Made by a program: the position numbers and the translations under genes. From NCBI RefSeq assembly GCF_000426345.1, contig NZ_AUFE01000021.1, positions 41,066-105,065 on the forward strand: a stretch of 64,000 bases of DNA. The letters are read 5' to 3'. Numbering within the stretch: position 1 is the stretch's first letter; each line of letters opens with the position of its first letter. The notes below the pieces were generated by a model that saw only the letters and a program-made list of their open reading frames with translations, was not told the origin of the DNA and ran no database searches. Origin of the DNA: Cupriavidus phytohabitans. Its GTDB lineage: Bacteria; Pseudomonadota; Gammaproteobacteria; Burkholderiales; Burkholderiaceae. This document shows positions 43,318 to 53,046 of this stretch, one piece after another.

Positions 43318-43420
43318 CGACCGGCAGGCAGTACCCCAAGTACCTACCCACCGCAGACGGCAGACCGTGACGGAGTTCGCGCTCCAGACAAACGGCAACC
43401 GGGAAGCAAGGAGACATTTC

Positions 43421-45067
43421 GTGTATTCACAGAAAGACGTGCTGTCGATCGGCGCGCAGGCGCCGCTCGCCCCTGCGCAGCAACAGACCCAGCCAACCCA
43501 ATCCCATGAACTGCAGCGCACCCTGACCTGGAAGGACGCCTTCTGGGTCACCAGCGGCGTGCCCGCCGGCGTGCTCTTCACCATCGGCGGCGTGTCCGCC
43601 ACTATCGGCAACCCCGCGTGGGTGATCTGGATCCTGGCCATCCTGATCGGCTTTGTGCAGTGCTTCGTCTACGCCGAGATCTCGGGCCTGTATCCGCACA
43701 AGTCGGGTGGCGCCTCGGTTTATGGCGCGCTCGGCTGGGTGCGCTACAGCAAGTTCGTCGCGCCGGTCTCGGTGTGGTGCAACTGGGTGGCGTGGTCGCC
43801 GATGCTGGCGCTGGGCACCAGCCTGGCCGCCGGCTACATGCTGAGCGCGCTGTTCCCAGCCGATTCGGTCATCAACACCTGGCAGCTGACGCTGCTGGAC
43901 CTGGGCTTCGTCAGCAAAGGCCTGACGCTGCGGGTGAACTCCACCTTCCTGCTGGCCACCGCGTTCCTACTGATCACCTTCAAGCTGCAGCACAGCGGCG
44001 CCTCGGCCGCGGCCACCACGCAGCGCATCCTGGGCATTGCCTCCCTGACGCCGCTGGTGGTGATCGCGCTGGTGCCGCTGTTCACGGGCGACATGCCTTC
44101 GACCAATTTCCTGCCACTGCTGCCGCTGACGCACGACGCCACCGGCGCCGCGGTGCTGGGCGGCTGGAACGCGGCTGGCATCAGCACGGCGATGGGCGCG
44201 ATGTTCCTGGCCTGCTGGTCGACCTTCGGCTTCGAGACCGCGGTCTGCTACACCCGCGAGTTCAAGGACCCGCAGAAGGACACCTTCAAGGCGATCTTCT
44301 GGTCCGGCGTGCTGTGCCTGTTCATGTTTATCGCGGTGCCGATCGCCTTCCAGGGCTCGCTCGGCCTGCAAGGCATGCTGGCGCCGGACATCGTCGACGG
44401 TTCCGGCGTGGGCGCGGCAATGGCGAAGTTCGTCGGCGGCGGCGCAGTGGTGTTCAACGTGATCGTGGTGATGCTGGTGCTGGCGATCCTGCTGATCGTG
44501 ATGACCTCGATGATGGGTTCGTCTCGCACGCTGTACCAGGCCTCGGTCGACGGCTGGCTGCCGCGCTACCTCTCGCACGTGAACGAGCACGGCTCCCCGA
44601 CCCGCGCGATGTGGACGGACCTGCTGTTCAACCTGTTCCTGCTGCTGATGTCGAACTACATGGCGGTGCTGTCGATCAGCAACGTCTGCTACATGATCTT
44701 CGTGTTCCTGAACCTGCAGGCGGGCTGGATCCACCGCATGGACCGACCCGACTGGGCCCGCCCGTACAAGTGCAAGAACTGGCTGCTGGCACTGGGCGCG
44801 TTCTGCGGATTCTTCGACCTGGCCTTTGTCGGCGCCGGCGCCAACTTCCAGGGCGAGAACACGCTGCGCAATGGCCTGATCGCCGCGCTGCTGATCGTGC
44901 CGGTCTTCATCTATCGCCACTACGTCCAGGACAAGGGCCGCTTCCCCGAGTCGATGCGCCGCGACATGGAACTGCCGCATGCGCGTGCCGGCAAGCTGCC
45001 CTACGTGGCGCTGATCGTCGGCGCCCTGGTGGTGTGGATCGCGGCGCGGCTGACCGTGATCTCCTGA
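43421..45067 (+). CDS. APC-superfamily permease
   Basis: A 548-residue amino acid/polyamine/organocation transporter with about 12 membrane helices. The usual first-helix unwound motif region is near FTIGGVSATIGNP, and helix 2-3 has YAEISGLYPHKSGGASVYGALGW. I start at GTG 43421 because AAGGAG lies 6 nt before it; the frame is open to 43367 without a site. Its position in the betA/betB/oxygenase cluster suggests uptake of choline, ethanolamine or a related amine. APC carriers rarely take quaternary amines, so an amino acid or amine precursor is also possible. Confidence 0.82.
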   Translation: MYSQKDVLSIGAQAPLAPAQQQTQPTQSHELQRTLTWKDAFWVTSGVPAGVLFTIGGVSATIGNPAWVIWILAILIGFVQCFVYAEISGLYPHKSGGASVYGALGWVRYSKFVAPVSVWCNWVAWSPMLALGTSLAAGYMLSALFPADSVINTWQLTLLDLGFVSKGLTLRVNSTFLLATAFLLITFKLQHSGASAAATTQRILGIASLTPLVVIALVPLFTGDMPSTNFLPLLPLTHDATGAAVLGGWNAAGISTAMGAMFLACWSTFGFETAVCYTREFKDPQKDTFKAIFWSGVLCLFMFIAVPIAFQGSLGLQGMLAPDIVDGSGVGAAMAKFVGGGAVVFNVIVVMLVLAILLIVMTSMMGSSRTLYQASVDGWLPRYLSHVNEHGSPTRAMWTDLLFNLFLLLMSNYMAVLSISNVCYMIFVFLNLQAGWIHRMDRPDWARPYKCKNWLLALGAFCGFFDLAFVGAGANFQGENTLRNGLIAALLIVPVFIYRHYVQDKGRFPESMRRDMELPHARAGKLPYVALIVGALVVWIAARLTVIS

Positions 45068-45140
45068 TTTGCCGTGACGGGCCGGCGCCATGCCGGCCTG
45101 GCTTCCCCTCCCGATATTCCCTGTATTCCGAGGTATTGCC

Positions 45141-46094
45141 ATGACTGACACGCTCCGCGTACGCGTCGGCCGCGTCGAGCCGCTGGCCGACGGCATCAAG
45201 CGCTTCACCCTGCAACCCTGCGACGGCGGCGCGCTGCCCGCGTTTTCCAGCGGCAGCCACGTCGTGGTGCATATGGACAGCGGCCGGCTGCGCAACGCCT
45301 ACTCGCTGACCAGCGCGCTGGACAACCCTGCTCACTACCAGATCGCGGTACGGCTGGAAGAAGCCTCGCGCGGCGGCTCGCGCTACATGCATGAGCAGGT
45401 GCGCGAGGGCGACGAGCTGCATATCGGCGCGCCGGGCAACCTGTTCGGCCTGGACCGCGGCGCCGGCCGCCATCTGCTGATCGCCGGCGGCATCGGCATC
45501 ACGCCGTTCATGACGCATATCCAGGCGCTTGCCGCGAGCAACGCACATTTCGAGCTGCACTACTGCTTCCGCAATGCGCAGTCCGCCGCGTTCCTCGACA
45601 TGCTGCCGGCCACGCTGCAGCCGGAACAATTGCACCTGTACGAGAGCGATTCCGGCACGATGCTCGACATCGCCTCGCTGCTCGCCACGCAGCCGGCCGA
45701 AACCCACGTCTATGTGTGCGGCCCCGCCCCGCTGAACGACGCCGTGGTCAACGCCGCGCGCGCCGCCGGCTGGGACGCCAGCCGAATCCACTTCGAGCAG
45801 TTCCGCAACGAGGTGGATGCCACCGGCGGCGCCTTCGAGGCCGTGTTGCGAAAGAGCGGGCTGACGCTGCAGGTGGGCGCGGAGGAATCGCTGCTGCGCG
45901 CCATCGAAAAGGCCGGGATCCAGGTGGACTGCATGTGCCGCGAGGGCATCTGCGGCTCATGCGAAACCGCGATCCTGGAGGGGGAAGCGGACCACCGTGA
46001 CCAGTACCTGTCCGATGCGGAGAAGACAGCGCAGAAGACGATGATGCTGTGCGTGTCGCGGTGCAAGGGGCAGCGGCTGGTGCTGGATCTCTGA
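45141..46094 (+). CDS. Oxygenase reductase (flavin, NAD, plant-type 2Fe-2S)
   Basis: A 317-residue electron-transfer protein in the phthalate dioxygenase reductase order: flavin domain (RNAYSLTSALDNP), NAD domain (GGIGITPFMTHIQAL, then VYVCGPAPLN) and C-terminal ferredoxin domain (CMCREGICGSCE...CVSRC). It would take electrons from NADH to the Rieske oxygenase at 37229, as CntB/YeaX does for CntA/YeaW. ATG 45141 follows CGAGG. It is the last gene of the cluster, 73 bp after the permease. Confidence 0.9.
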   Translation: MTDTLRVRVGRVEPLADGIKRFTLQPCDGGALPAFSSGSHVVVHMDSGRLRNAYSLTSALDNPAHYQIAVRLEEASRGGSRYMHEQVREGDELHIGAPGNLFGLDRGAGRHLLIAGGIGITPFMTHIQALAASNAHFELHYCFRNAQSAAFLDMLPATLQPEQLHLYESDSGTMLDIASLLATQPAETHVYVCGPAPLNDAVVNAARAAGWDASRIHFEQFRNEVDATGGAFEAVLRKSGLTLQVGAEESLLRAIEKAGIQVDCMCREGICGSCETAILEGEADHRDQYLSDAEKTAQKTMMLCVSRCKGQRLVLDL

Positions 46095-46105
46095 TCGCGT
46101 CATCA

Positions 46106-46163
46106 GCAACCGTTTGGTTGCGTTTCCGTCCCCGGTCTCCTAACATGCAACCATACCGTTGCA
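46106..46163 (+). promoter_or_regulatory. Promoter with twin ArsR-type operators
   Basis: A promoter TTGCGT (46118-46123)/TAACAT (46141-46146), 17-bp spacer, is covered by two copies of the same palindrome GCAAC-N6-GTTGC: 46106-46121 (GCAACCGTTTGGTTGC) over the -35 box, and 46147-46162 inside TGCAACCATACCGTTGCA next to the -10 box. Their centres are 41 bp apart, about four turns. The ArsR gene of this operon is the obvious binder. Confidence 0.8.
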
Positions 46164-46189
46164 CATCAACCCCGAACAGGAGACCGGAC

Positions 46190-46654
46190 ATGCCTTCCGA
46201 CACCGACCGCATCGAACGCAGCATCCTGATAGAAGCCCCCGTGGCGCGCGTCTGGCACGCGCTGGCCGATGCCGATTCCTTCGGCAGCTGGTTCGGCGTC
46301 AAGTTCGATGGCGCCACCTTCACACCTGGCCGGCGCGCTGTCGGCAGCATCACCTACCCCGGCTACGAATACCTGAAGTTCGACGTGCAGGTGGAACGCG
46401 TGGAGCCGGAAAGGCTGCTGTCCTGGCGCTGGCACCCCGCGCCAATGGAACGGGGGCGTGACTATTCCGGCGAACCGAGCACGCTGGTGGAATTCACGCT
46501 GCGCGAAGTCGACGGCGGCACCATGCTGACCGTGGTCGAGTCAGGCTTCGACCAGATCCCGCCCGAGCGCCGCATGGAAGCGTTCCGCATGAACAGCGGC
46601 GGCTGGGATCAACAGGTGAAGAATGTCCACAAGCATGTCACCGGCGCCGCCTGA
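46190..46654 (+). CDS. SRPBCC/AHSA1-domain protein
   Basis: A 154-residue START-like fold protein: ERSILIEAPVARVWHALADADSFGSWFG and the closing helix GGWDQQVKNVHKH are typical of the AHSA1 group, which binds hydrophobic ligands. ATG 46190 has AGGAGA 6 nt upstream. The next gene, an ArsR-type regulator, overlaps its end by 32 nt. AHSA1/ArsR pairs are common, and the binding protein may sense or handle the effector. Confidence 0.88.
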   Translation: MPSDTDRIERSILIEAPVARVWHALADADSFGSWFGVKFDGATFTPGRRAVGSITYPGYEYLKFDVQVERVEPERLLSWRWHPAPMERGRDYSGEPSTLVEFTLREVDGGTMLTVVESGFDQIPPERRMEAFRMNSGGWDQQVKNVHKHVTGAA

Positions 46655-46982
46655 AGCGCTGGATCTGCAACAGTCCGCCGCGGTATTTGCCGCGCTGGGC
46701 GACGAAACCCGGCTGCGGCTGGTGGCGGCGCTGTGCGCGGGCGGCGCGATGTCGATCGCGCAGCTGACCGCCGGCAGCACCATGACACGGCAGGCGGTGA
46801 CCAAGCACCTGCAGGTGCTGTCGCAGGCCGGGCTGGTGCGCGACAGCAAGGCCGGGCGCGAGCGGCTGTGGATGTTCGAGCCTGGGCAGGTCGAGGCGGC
46901 GCGGCGGTCGCTGGAGGCGATCGGGAGGCAGTGGGAGTTTGCGCTGGGCAAGCTGAAGCTTGCGGTGGAGACGAATCACTAG
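46623..46982 (+). CDS. ArsR-family repressor paired with AHSA1
   Basis: A 119-residue winged-helix regulator: FAALGDETRLRLVAALCAGG, the recognition helix region TMTRQAVTKHLQVLSQAGLVRDSKAGRER and a C-terminal dimer helix. No metal-binding Cys pair is visible in the recognition helix, so it is not an arsenic sensor in the strict sense. It shares an operon with the overlapping AHSA1 gene. ATG 46635 is a possible alternative start. It likely binds the twin palindromes at 46106-46163. Confidence 0.88.
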   Translation: MSTSMSPAPPEALDLQQSAAVFAALGDETRLRLVAALCAGGAMSIAQLTAGSTMTRQAVTKHLQVLSQAGLVRDSKAGRERLWMFEPGQVEAARRSLEAIGRQWEFALGKLKLAVETNH

Positions 46983-47010
46983 CTTGGGACGCACTGCGAG
47001 CCACTGGTTT

Positions 47011-47041
47011 GCTCCCCTCTCCCGCAAACGGGAGAGGGAGC
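47011..47041. repeat. Dispersed CTCTCCC/GGGAGAG hairpin repeat, copy 2
   Basis: A 13-bp stem (GCTCCC-TCTCCCG / CGGGAGAGGGAGC, one bulged C) with a CAAA loop, 28 bp after the ArsR stop. No T run follows. Same family as the copies at 31296, 51489 and 51608. Confidence 0.65.
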
Positions 47042-47171
47042 AGCTGCCAGGCAGAGCGAAGCCGCAGCATGTAATCCCCCGCGCACCCCGCTATACTGGG
47101 AAGCCCCCCGCCCACCACCACGGCAACACGCAGGCCGCGATCGCGCCAGGCCTGCCGGAGGAAGCGCGCAA

Positions 47172-48389
47172 TTGGCTGACCACGACCTGTCCAGGCTGAA
47201 AATCGACCGCAGCGCCACCGCCGCGCCCGGCGCGCGCCTCCGCCCCCGGCGCAGATGGCTGCGCTATGCGGTCATCGCGCTGGTCCTGCTGGCCGTGCTC
47301 GGCATCGCCGTCAGGCTCGCCGGCCCTCGGTCGGTGCAGACCACAACGGTTACCTCGGCCTATCCCACGCAGAATTTCACGCTGCTCAACGCCACTGGCT
47401 ATGTCGTGCCGCAGCGCAAGGCGGCAGTCGCTTCCAAGGCGCAGGGCCGGCTCGAATGGCTGGGCGTGCTGGAAGGCTCGCGCGTAAAGAAGGACGAGGT
47501 CATCGCGCGGCTGGAAAGCAAGGACGTGTCCGCGACCTTCGCCCAGGCGCAGGCCCAGGTCAAGGTGGCGCAGGCCAACCTGGCCCTGCAGCAGGCGGAG
47601 CTGAAGGACGCGGAAGTCAACCTGCGCCGCTCGCAGATCCTGATCGTGCCGAACGCCATCTCGCGCAACCAGTATGACGCCGACGTCGCGCGCTACAACA
47701 AGGCCAGGGCATCGGTCAGCAGTTCGCAGGCGTCGATCGCGTCGGCGCAGGCCAATGCGCGCGCGGCCGAGGTGGCGGTGGAACAGACCGTGGTGCGCGC
47801 GCCGTTCGACGGCGTGGTGCTGGTCAAGCATGCCAACGTGGGCGACAACATCACGCCGTTCTCGGCCGCCGCCGACACCAAGGGCGCGATCGTGACCATT
47901 GCCGACATGGAGACGCTGGAAGTGGAGGCCGACGTCGCCGAATCCAATATCGCCAGGATCCGCGCCGGCCAGCCGTGTGAGCTGCTGCTCGACGCGTTGC
48001 CGGGCGTGCGCCTGGCCGGCCAGGTTTCGCGCATCGTGCCGACCGTGGACCGCTCCAAGGCCACGGTGCTGGTCAAGGTGCGCTTTGTCGACCGCGACGC
48101 GCGCGTGCTGCCGGACATGAGCGCCAAGATCGCCTTCCTGTCGCGCGCCGCCACGGCGCGGGACCGCCAACCGATGGTCGCGGTGCAGCCCGCCGCGGTG
48201 GTCACGCGCGATGGCCGGCAGGTGGTCTACGTGGTCCGGGACGGCAAGGCGCACGAGACCCAGGTCAAGACCGGCGACAAGCTCGGCGAGCTGGTCGCGG
48301 TGCAGGGCGTCAAGCCCGGTGACGTGCTGGTGCTGTCCCCCGGCGACAAGCTCGGCGACGGCGACCGCGTCACGCCGGCCAAGCCTTGA
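47172..48389 (+). CDS. Membrane fusion protein of an ABC exporter (MacA-like)
   Basis: A 405-residue periplasmic adaptor. A basic cytoplasmic start (DLSRLKIDRS...RPRRRW) is followed by one membrane helix (about 31-50), then lipoyl and beta-barrel HlyD motifs (GYVVPQRKAAVASKAQGRLEWLGVLEGSRVKKDEVIARLES) and a coiled-coil hairpin (about 125-200). The beta-barrel segment is VVRAPFDGVVLVKHANVGD. TTG 47172 is the start, with GGAGG 10 nt upstream and no better choice. It is the first gene of a four-gene transporter operon. Confidence 0.87.
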   Translation: MADHDLSRLKIDRSATAAPGARLRPRRRWLRYAVIALVLLAVLGIAVRLAGPRSVQTTTVTSAYPTQNFTLLNATGYVVPQRKAAVASKAQGRLEWLGVLEGSRVKKDEVIARLESKDVSATFAQAQAQVKVAQANLALQQAELKDAEVNLRRSQILIVPNAISRNQYDADVARYNKARASVSSSQASIASAQANARAAEVAVEQTVVRAPFDGVVLVKHANVGDNITPFSAAADTKGAIVTIADMETLEVEADVAESNIARIRAGQPCELLLDALPGVRLAGQVSRIVPTVDRSKATVLVKVRFVDRDARVLPDMSAKIAFLSRAATARDRQPMVAVQPAAVVTRDGRQVVYVVRDGKAHETQVKTGDKLGELVAVQGVKPGDVLVLSPGDKLGDGDRVTPAKP

Positions 48390-48427
48390 GTGTGACCACA
48401 TGAGGGTGACCATATGAGGGTGAGCCC

Positions 48428-49120
<693 letters not shown>

Positions 49121-49126
49121 CCTGTC

Positions 49127-50281
49127 ATGTACGCGCTCAAGCTGATCACCCGCAACGCACTGCGGCACAAGCTGCGCACCGCGCTGACCGTGCTGGGGCT
49201 GGTGATCGCGGTGCTGGCGTTCGGGCTGCTGCAGACCGTGATCGACGCGTGGTACGCCGGCGCGTCGGCCGCGTCCAGCGCGCGGCTGGTGACGCGCAAT
49301 GCGATCTCGCTGGTGTTCCCGCTGCCGCTCAGCTACGAGGGCCGCATCCGCGGCGTCGACGGCGTGACCTCGGTGGCGCGTTCGAACTGGTTCGGCGGCG
49401 TCTATCGCGATCCCAAGAATTTCTTTGCGCAGTTCGCGGTGTCGGACAACTACCTCGATCTTTATCCGGAATTCATCGTTCCCGAACAGCAGCGCGCCGA
49501 CTACCAGCGCGACCGCAAGGGGGCGCTGGTGGGCCGCCAGCTGGCCGACCAGTTCGGCTTCAAGATCGGCGACGTGATCCCGATCAAGGGCACCATCTAC
49601 CCCGGCACCTGGGAGTTCGTCGTGCGCGGCATCATGGACGGCCGCGACGAAAGCATCATCACGAAGCAGATGGTGTTCCACTGGGAATACCTGAACGAAA
49701 CCATCCGCAAGAAGACGCCGCGGCAGGCCGACCAGGTCGGGGTCTTTGTGCTGGGCGTGGACAACCCCGACAACACCGCGGCGATCTCGCGCAATGTCGA
49801 TGCCGTGTTCCGCAACTCGCTGGCGGAGACGCTGACCGAGACCGAGCAGGCGTTCCAGCTCGGCTTCGTCGCCATGTCGAACCAGATCATCGCGGCGATC
49901 CGCGTGGTCTCCTACGTGGTGATCGTGATCATCATGGCGGTGATGGCCAATGCGATGGCGATGAGCGCGCGCGAGCGCACCGTGGAATACGCCACGCTCA
50001 AGGCGCTGGGCTTCGGCCCGGGCTTCCTCGCGCTGCTGGTATTCGGCGAGTCGCTGGCGATCTGCGTGGCGGGCGGCGCGCTCGGCATGCTGGCCACGCC
50101 GCCGATGGCGGCGGCCTTCAAGCAGGCGGTAGGCGGCGTGTTCCCGGTGTTCACGGTATCGCCGGAGACGATGCGCGCGCAGGCCGCGTGCGCGCTCGCG
50201 GTAGGCATCGCCGCCGGCATCGTGCCCGCGGTGCAGGCCGCGCGCGTGCGCATCGTCGAAGGCCTGCGGGCGATCGGCTGA
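49127..50281 (+). CDS. ABC exporter permease 1 (FtsX/MacB fold)
   Basis: A 384-residue protein with an N-terminal membrane helix (about 15-35), a long periplasmic domain (about 45-260) and three C-terminal helices, the FtsX/MacB arrangement. The N-terminus [25 protein letters not shown] and the closing [18 protein letters not shown] are typical of MacB-like permeases. It follows the ATPase gene by 6 bp. Confidence 0.9.
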   Translation: MYALKLITRNALRHKLRTALTVLGLVIAVLAFGLLQTVIDAWYAGASAASSARLVTRNAISLVFPLPLSYEGRIRGVDGVTSVARSNWFGGVYRDPKNFFAQFAVSDNYLDLYPEFIVPEQQRADYQRDRKGALVGRQLADQFGFKIGDVIPIKGTIYPGTWEFVVRGIMDGRDESIITKQMVFHWEYLNETIRKKTPRQADQVGVFVLGVDNPDNTAAISRNVDAVFRNSLAETLTETEQAFQLGFVAMSNQIIAAIRVVSYVVIVIIMAVMANAMAMSARERTVEYATLKALGFGPGFLALLVFGESLAICVAGGALGMLATPPMAAAFKQAVGGVFPVFTVSPETMRAQAACALAVGIAAGIVPAVQAARVRIVEGLRAIG

Positions 50282-50295
50282 CACAGCGGACAACC

Positions 50296-51462
50296 ATGGC
50301 GATCCCGCTTACCTATATCGCGCGCAACCTGTGGGCCCGGCGGCTGACGACCGCGCTGACCGCGGGCGGGCTGGCGCTGGTGGTTTTTGTCTTCGCCACC
50401 ATGCTGATGCTGGATGCCGGCCTGAAGAAGACGCTGGTCACCACCGGCGAGCGCGACAACGTGGTGGTGATCCGCAAGGGCGCCGAAACCGAGATCCAGA
50501 GCGCCGTCGAGCGCGGCCAGGCCAGTATCCTGGAAATGCACCCCGCGGTGGCCATGACCGGCACCGGCCAGCCGATGGCCTCGCGCGAGGCGGTCGTGCT
50601 GATCTCGCTGACCAAGTCCAGCACCGGGCAACCCTCCAACGTGGTGATCCGCGGCATTTCGCCGCTGGGCATGGACCTGCGTCCGCAGGTCAGGCTCGTG
50701 GCGGGGCGCATGTTCCGCCCGGGCTCGGCTGAAATCATCGTCGGCAGCAGCATTGCCGGCGGCTTTGCCGGCGTGCGGATCGGTGAACACCTGCGCTTCG
50801 CCCAGCGCGAGTGGACCGTGGTAGGCCACTTCGACGCCGGCGGCAGCGGCTTCGACTCGGAGATCTGGGGCGATGTCGACCAGCTGATGCAGTCGTTCCG
50901 GCGCAATGCGTATTCGTCGATGGTGGTGCGGCTGGCCAACCCCACGCTGTTCGAGCGCTTCCGCGCCGATATCGACGTCGACCCGCGCCTGGCCGACGAG
51001 GCCAAGCACGAGCAGGTCTTCTACAGCGATCAGTCCAAGGCGCTGTCGAGCTTTATCAATATCCTGGGCTTTACGCTGTCCACGATTTTTTCGGTTGCGG
51101 CAATGATCGGCGCCATGATCACCATGTACGCGTCGGTGGCCAACCGCGTGGCCGAGATCGGCACGCTGCGCGCGCTGGGATTCAAGCGTGCCAACGTGCT
51201 GGTGGCGTTCCTGATCGAGGCGGCATTGCTCGGACTGGTGGGTGGCGTGGCCGGGCTCGCGTTTGCGGCGCTGATGCAGTTCGCGTCGTTCTCGACGACC
51301 AATTTCCAGACGTTTGCCGATCTGTCGTTCCGCTTCATCCTGACGCCTGGCATCGCACTGCAGACGCTGGCGTTCGCGATGGCGATGGGGCTGGTGGGCG
51401 GCTTCCTGCCGGCGGTACGGGCGGCCAGGATGAGTATCGTGGATGCGCTGCGGGCGCGTTGA
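50296..51462 (+). CDS. ABC exporter permease 2 (FtsX/MacB fold)
   Basis: A 388-residue homologue of the preceding permease, with the same helix-domain-three-helix layout (IARNLWARRLTTALTAGGLALVVFVF at the start; PAVRAARMSIVDALRAR at the end). The two probably form a heterodimer, unlike the single MacB of enterobacteria. ATG 50296 is 14 bp after the stop of permease 1. No outer-membrane channel gene is next to the operon, so it would use a TolC-like channel coded elsewhere. Confidence 0.9.
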   Translation: MAIPLTYIARNLWARRLTTALTAGGLALVVFVFATMLMLDAGLKKTLVTTGERDNVVVIRKGAETEIQSAVERGQASILEMHPAVAMTGTGQPMASREAVVLISLTKSSTGQPSNVVIRGISPLGMDLRPQVRLVAGRMFRPGSAEIIVGSSIAGGFAGVRIGEHLRFAQREWTVVGHFDAGGSGFDSEIWGDVDQLMQSFRRNAYSSMVVRLANPTLFERFRADIDVDPRLADEAKHEQVFYSDQSKALSSFINILGFTLSTIFSVAAMIGAMITMYASVANRVAEIGTLRALGFKRANVLVAFLIEAALLGLVGGVAGLAFAALMQFASFSTTNFQTFADLSFRFILTPGIALQTLAFAMAMGLVGGFLPAVRAARMSIVDALRAR

Positions 51463-51481
51463 GTGGCCCACCTGCCCCTTG

Positions 51482-51636
51482 TTTTCTCCCTCTCCCGCGC
51501 GCGGGAGAGGGGCCGGCGGTGAGGGCATGCGCCTCCACGAAAGTTATGCTCATCAAAACCATAGGCTCGCTTGATGTGGTGCCTGGCTGAACCACCCCTC
51601 ACCCCAACCCTCTCCCCATGTGGGGAGAGGGAGAAC
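51482..51636. repeat. Composite hairpin element (two inverted CTCTCCC hairpins)
   Basis: Two strong hairpins, CCTCTCCCGC/GCGGGAGAGG (51489-51510) and CCCTCTCCCC/GGGGAGAGGG (51608-51631), border about 100 bp. The outer ends TTTTCTCCCTCTCCC and GGGGAGAGGGAGAAC are inverted copies, and inner GTGAGGG/CCCTCAC words are also inverted. The whole resembles a REP-pair (BIME) or a short MITE-like unit of about 155 bp. It fills the 392-bp gap between the exporter operon and gltS, with no gene. Confidence 0.65.
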
Positions 51637-51854
51637 ACATTGCTCAGGCCAGCCCGGACGGCTTGAGGTGCACTAAACACCGTTGGCTTCGCCACAGGTT
51701 TCCGATCGCCCCCGATCCTTTCCTTGCCTTCTCCCCACCGTCCGTCTACAACCCGTAGTGATGCATGCTACGCGCCACGCCTTTGCTGGCGGCCAGTGCG
51801 CACCGGCACGGCCAGCGGCGCCCCACCGCAGGACTTACCGCCAGGACGCCCCCG

Positions 51855-53045
51855 ATGAATCTCGACCTGCTGGCTTCATTGCTGACCGCCGTGGTGGTGC
51901 TGCTGATCGGCACCCTGGTCAACCGCAGCGTCGGCATCCTGTCGCGCTACAACATCCCCGACCCCGTCACCGGCGGGCTGCTGTTCGCCATGGTCGCGTC
52001 AGTGGCCGCGGCGGCGGCAAATTTCCGCGTGGTCATCGATCCCGGCATGAAGCCGGTGCTGCTGCTGATGTTCTTCGGCGGCGTCGGCCTTGGCGCCGAC
52101 CTGCGCATGCTCAAGCGCGGCGGCAAGGCGCTGGTGATCTTCCTGATCATCCTGCTGCCCTATATCGTGGTGCAGAACACCGTCGGCGTGGCCATGGCCA
52201 GGACGCTCGACCTGCACCCTATCTTCGGGCTGGTGAGCGGCTCCATCACGCTGGTGGGCGGCCACGGCACCGGGGCCGCGTATGCCGAGCGCTTCGCCGA
52301 GGTCAACAACCTGCAAGCGGTGATGGACCTGTCGATGACGGTGGCGACCATCGGCCTGGTCGTCGGCGGCATCATCGGGGGTCCCGTGGCGCAGTACCTG
52401 ATCTCGCGCTACAAGCTGCGCTCGACCTCGCGCGAGGCCGGCGACACCGAGGAGGAAGCCGCCGCCGCTTCGCCGATCACCACGGTCGGCGCGCTTGCGG
52501 CGCTGGCCGGCATCCTGGCCGCGGTGATCGGCGGGCGCTGGATCGCGGCGCAGATGCCGTCGGGCCCGATCACCATCCCCGGCTTCCTGTGGTGCATGAT
52601 GCTCGGCATCGCGATCCGCAACCTGCTGCCGTTCATCGGCATGCGCTTCGACGACCGCGCCACCGACCTGATCACCAACGTCTGCCTGTCGCTGTTCCTG
52701 GTCATGACCATGATGGCGCTGGACCTGGCCGAGGTGGCGCTGTCGGCCGGCCCGTTCCTGCTGATCATCGCGATGCAGGTCGTGTTCATCATCCTGTATG
52801 TGGTGCTCGTCTGCTTCCGCTTCATGGGCCGCGACTACGAGGCGGCGGTCACCTCGGCCGCGTTCATCGGCTTCAACATGGGTTCCACGGCGACCGCCAT
52901 GGCCAATATGCGCGCGATCACCGCGCGCTACGGGCCGGCGCCCACCAGCTACCTGATCACGCCGCTGGCCGGCGCGTTCTTTGTCGACCTGATGAACGCG
53001 TTCGTGCTGACCGTGATGCTGGCCTTGCCGCTGATCGGAGGCTGA
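51855..53045 (+). CDS. gltS: Sodium/glutamate symporter GltS
   Basis: A 396-residue Na+-coupled glutamate carrier of the ESS family, with about 10-12 helices in two repeats. Typical parts are NRSVGILSRYNIPDPVTGGLLF, GLVSGSITLVGGHGTGAAY (first re-entrant loop) and AAFIGFNMGSTATAMANM (second loop). ATG 51855 is chosen over the longer frame from 51765, whose extra residues are Arg/Pro-rich. The next gene begins 1 bp after its stop, so the two should work together. Confidence 0.92.
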   Translation: MNLDLLASLLTAVVVLLIGTLVNRSVGILSRYNIPDPVTGGLLFAMVASVAAAAANFRVVIDPGMKPVLLLMFFGGVGLGADLRMLKRGGKALVIFLIILLPYIVVQNTVGVAMARTLDLHPIFGLVSGSITLVGGHGTGAAYAERFAEVNNLQAVMDLSMTVATIGLVVGGIIGGPVAQYLISRYKLRSTSREAGDTEEEAAAASPITTVGALAALAGILAAVIGGRWIAAQMPSGPITIPGFLWCMMLGIAIRNLLPFIGMRFDDRATDLITNVCLSLFLVMTMMALDLAEVALSAGPFLLIIAMQVVFIILYVVLVCFRFMGRDYEAAVTSAAFIGFNMGSTATAMANMRAITARYGPAPTSYLITPLAGAFFVDLMNAFVLTVMLALPLIGG

Positions 53046-53046
53046 C

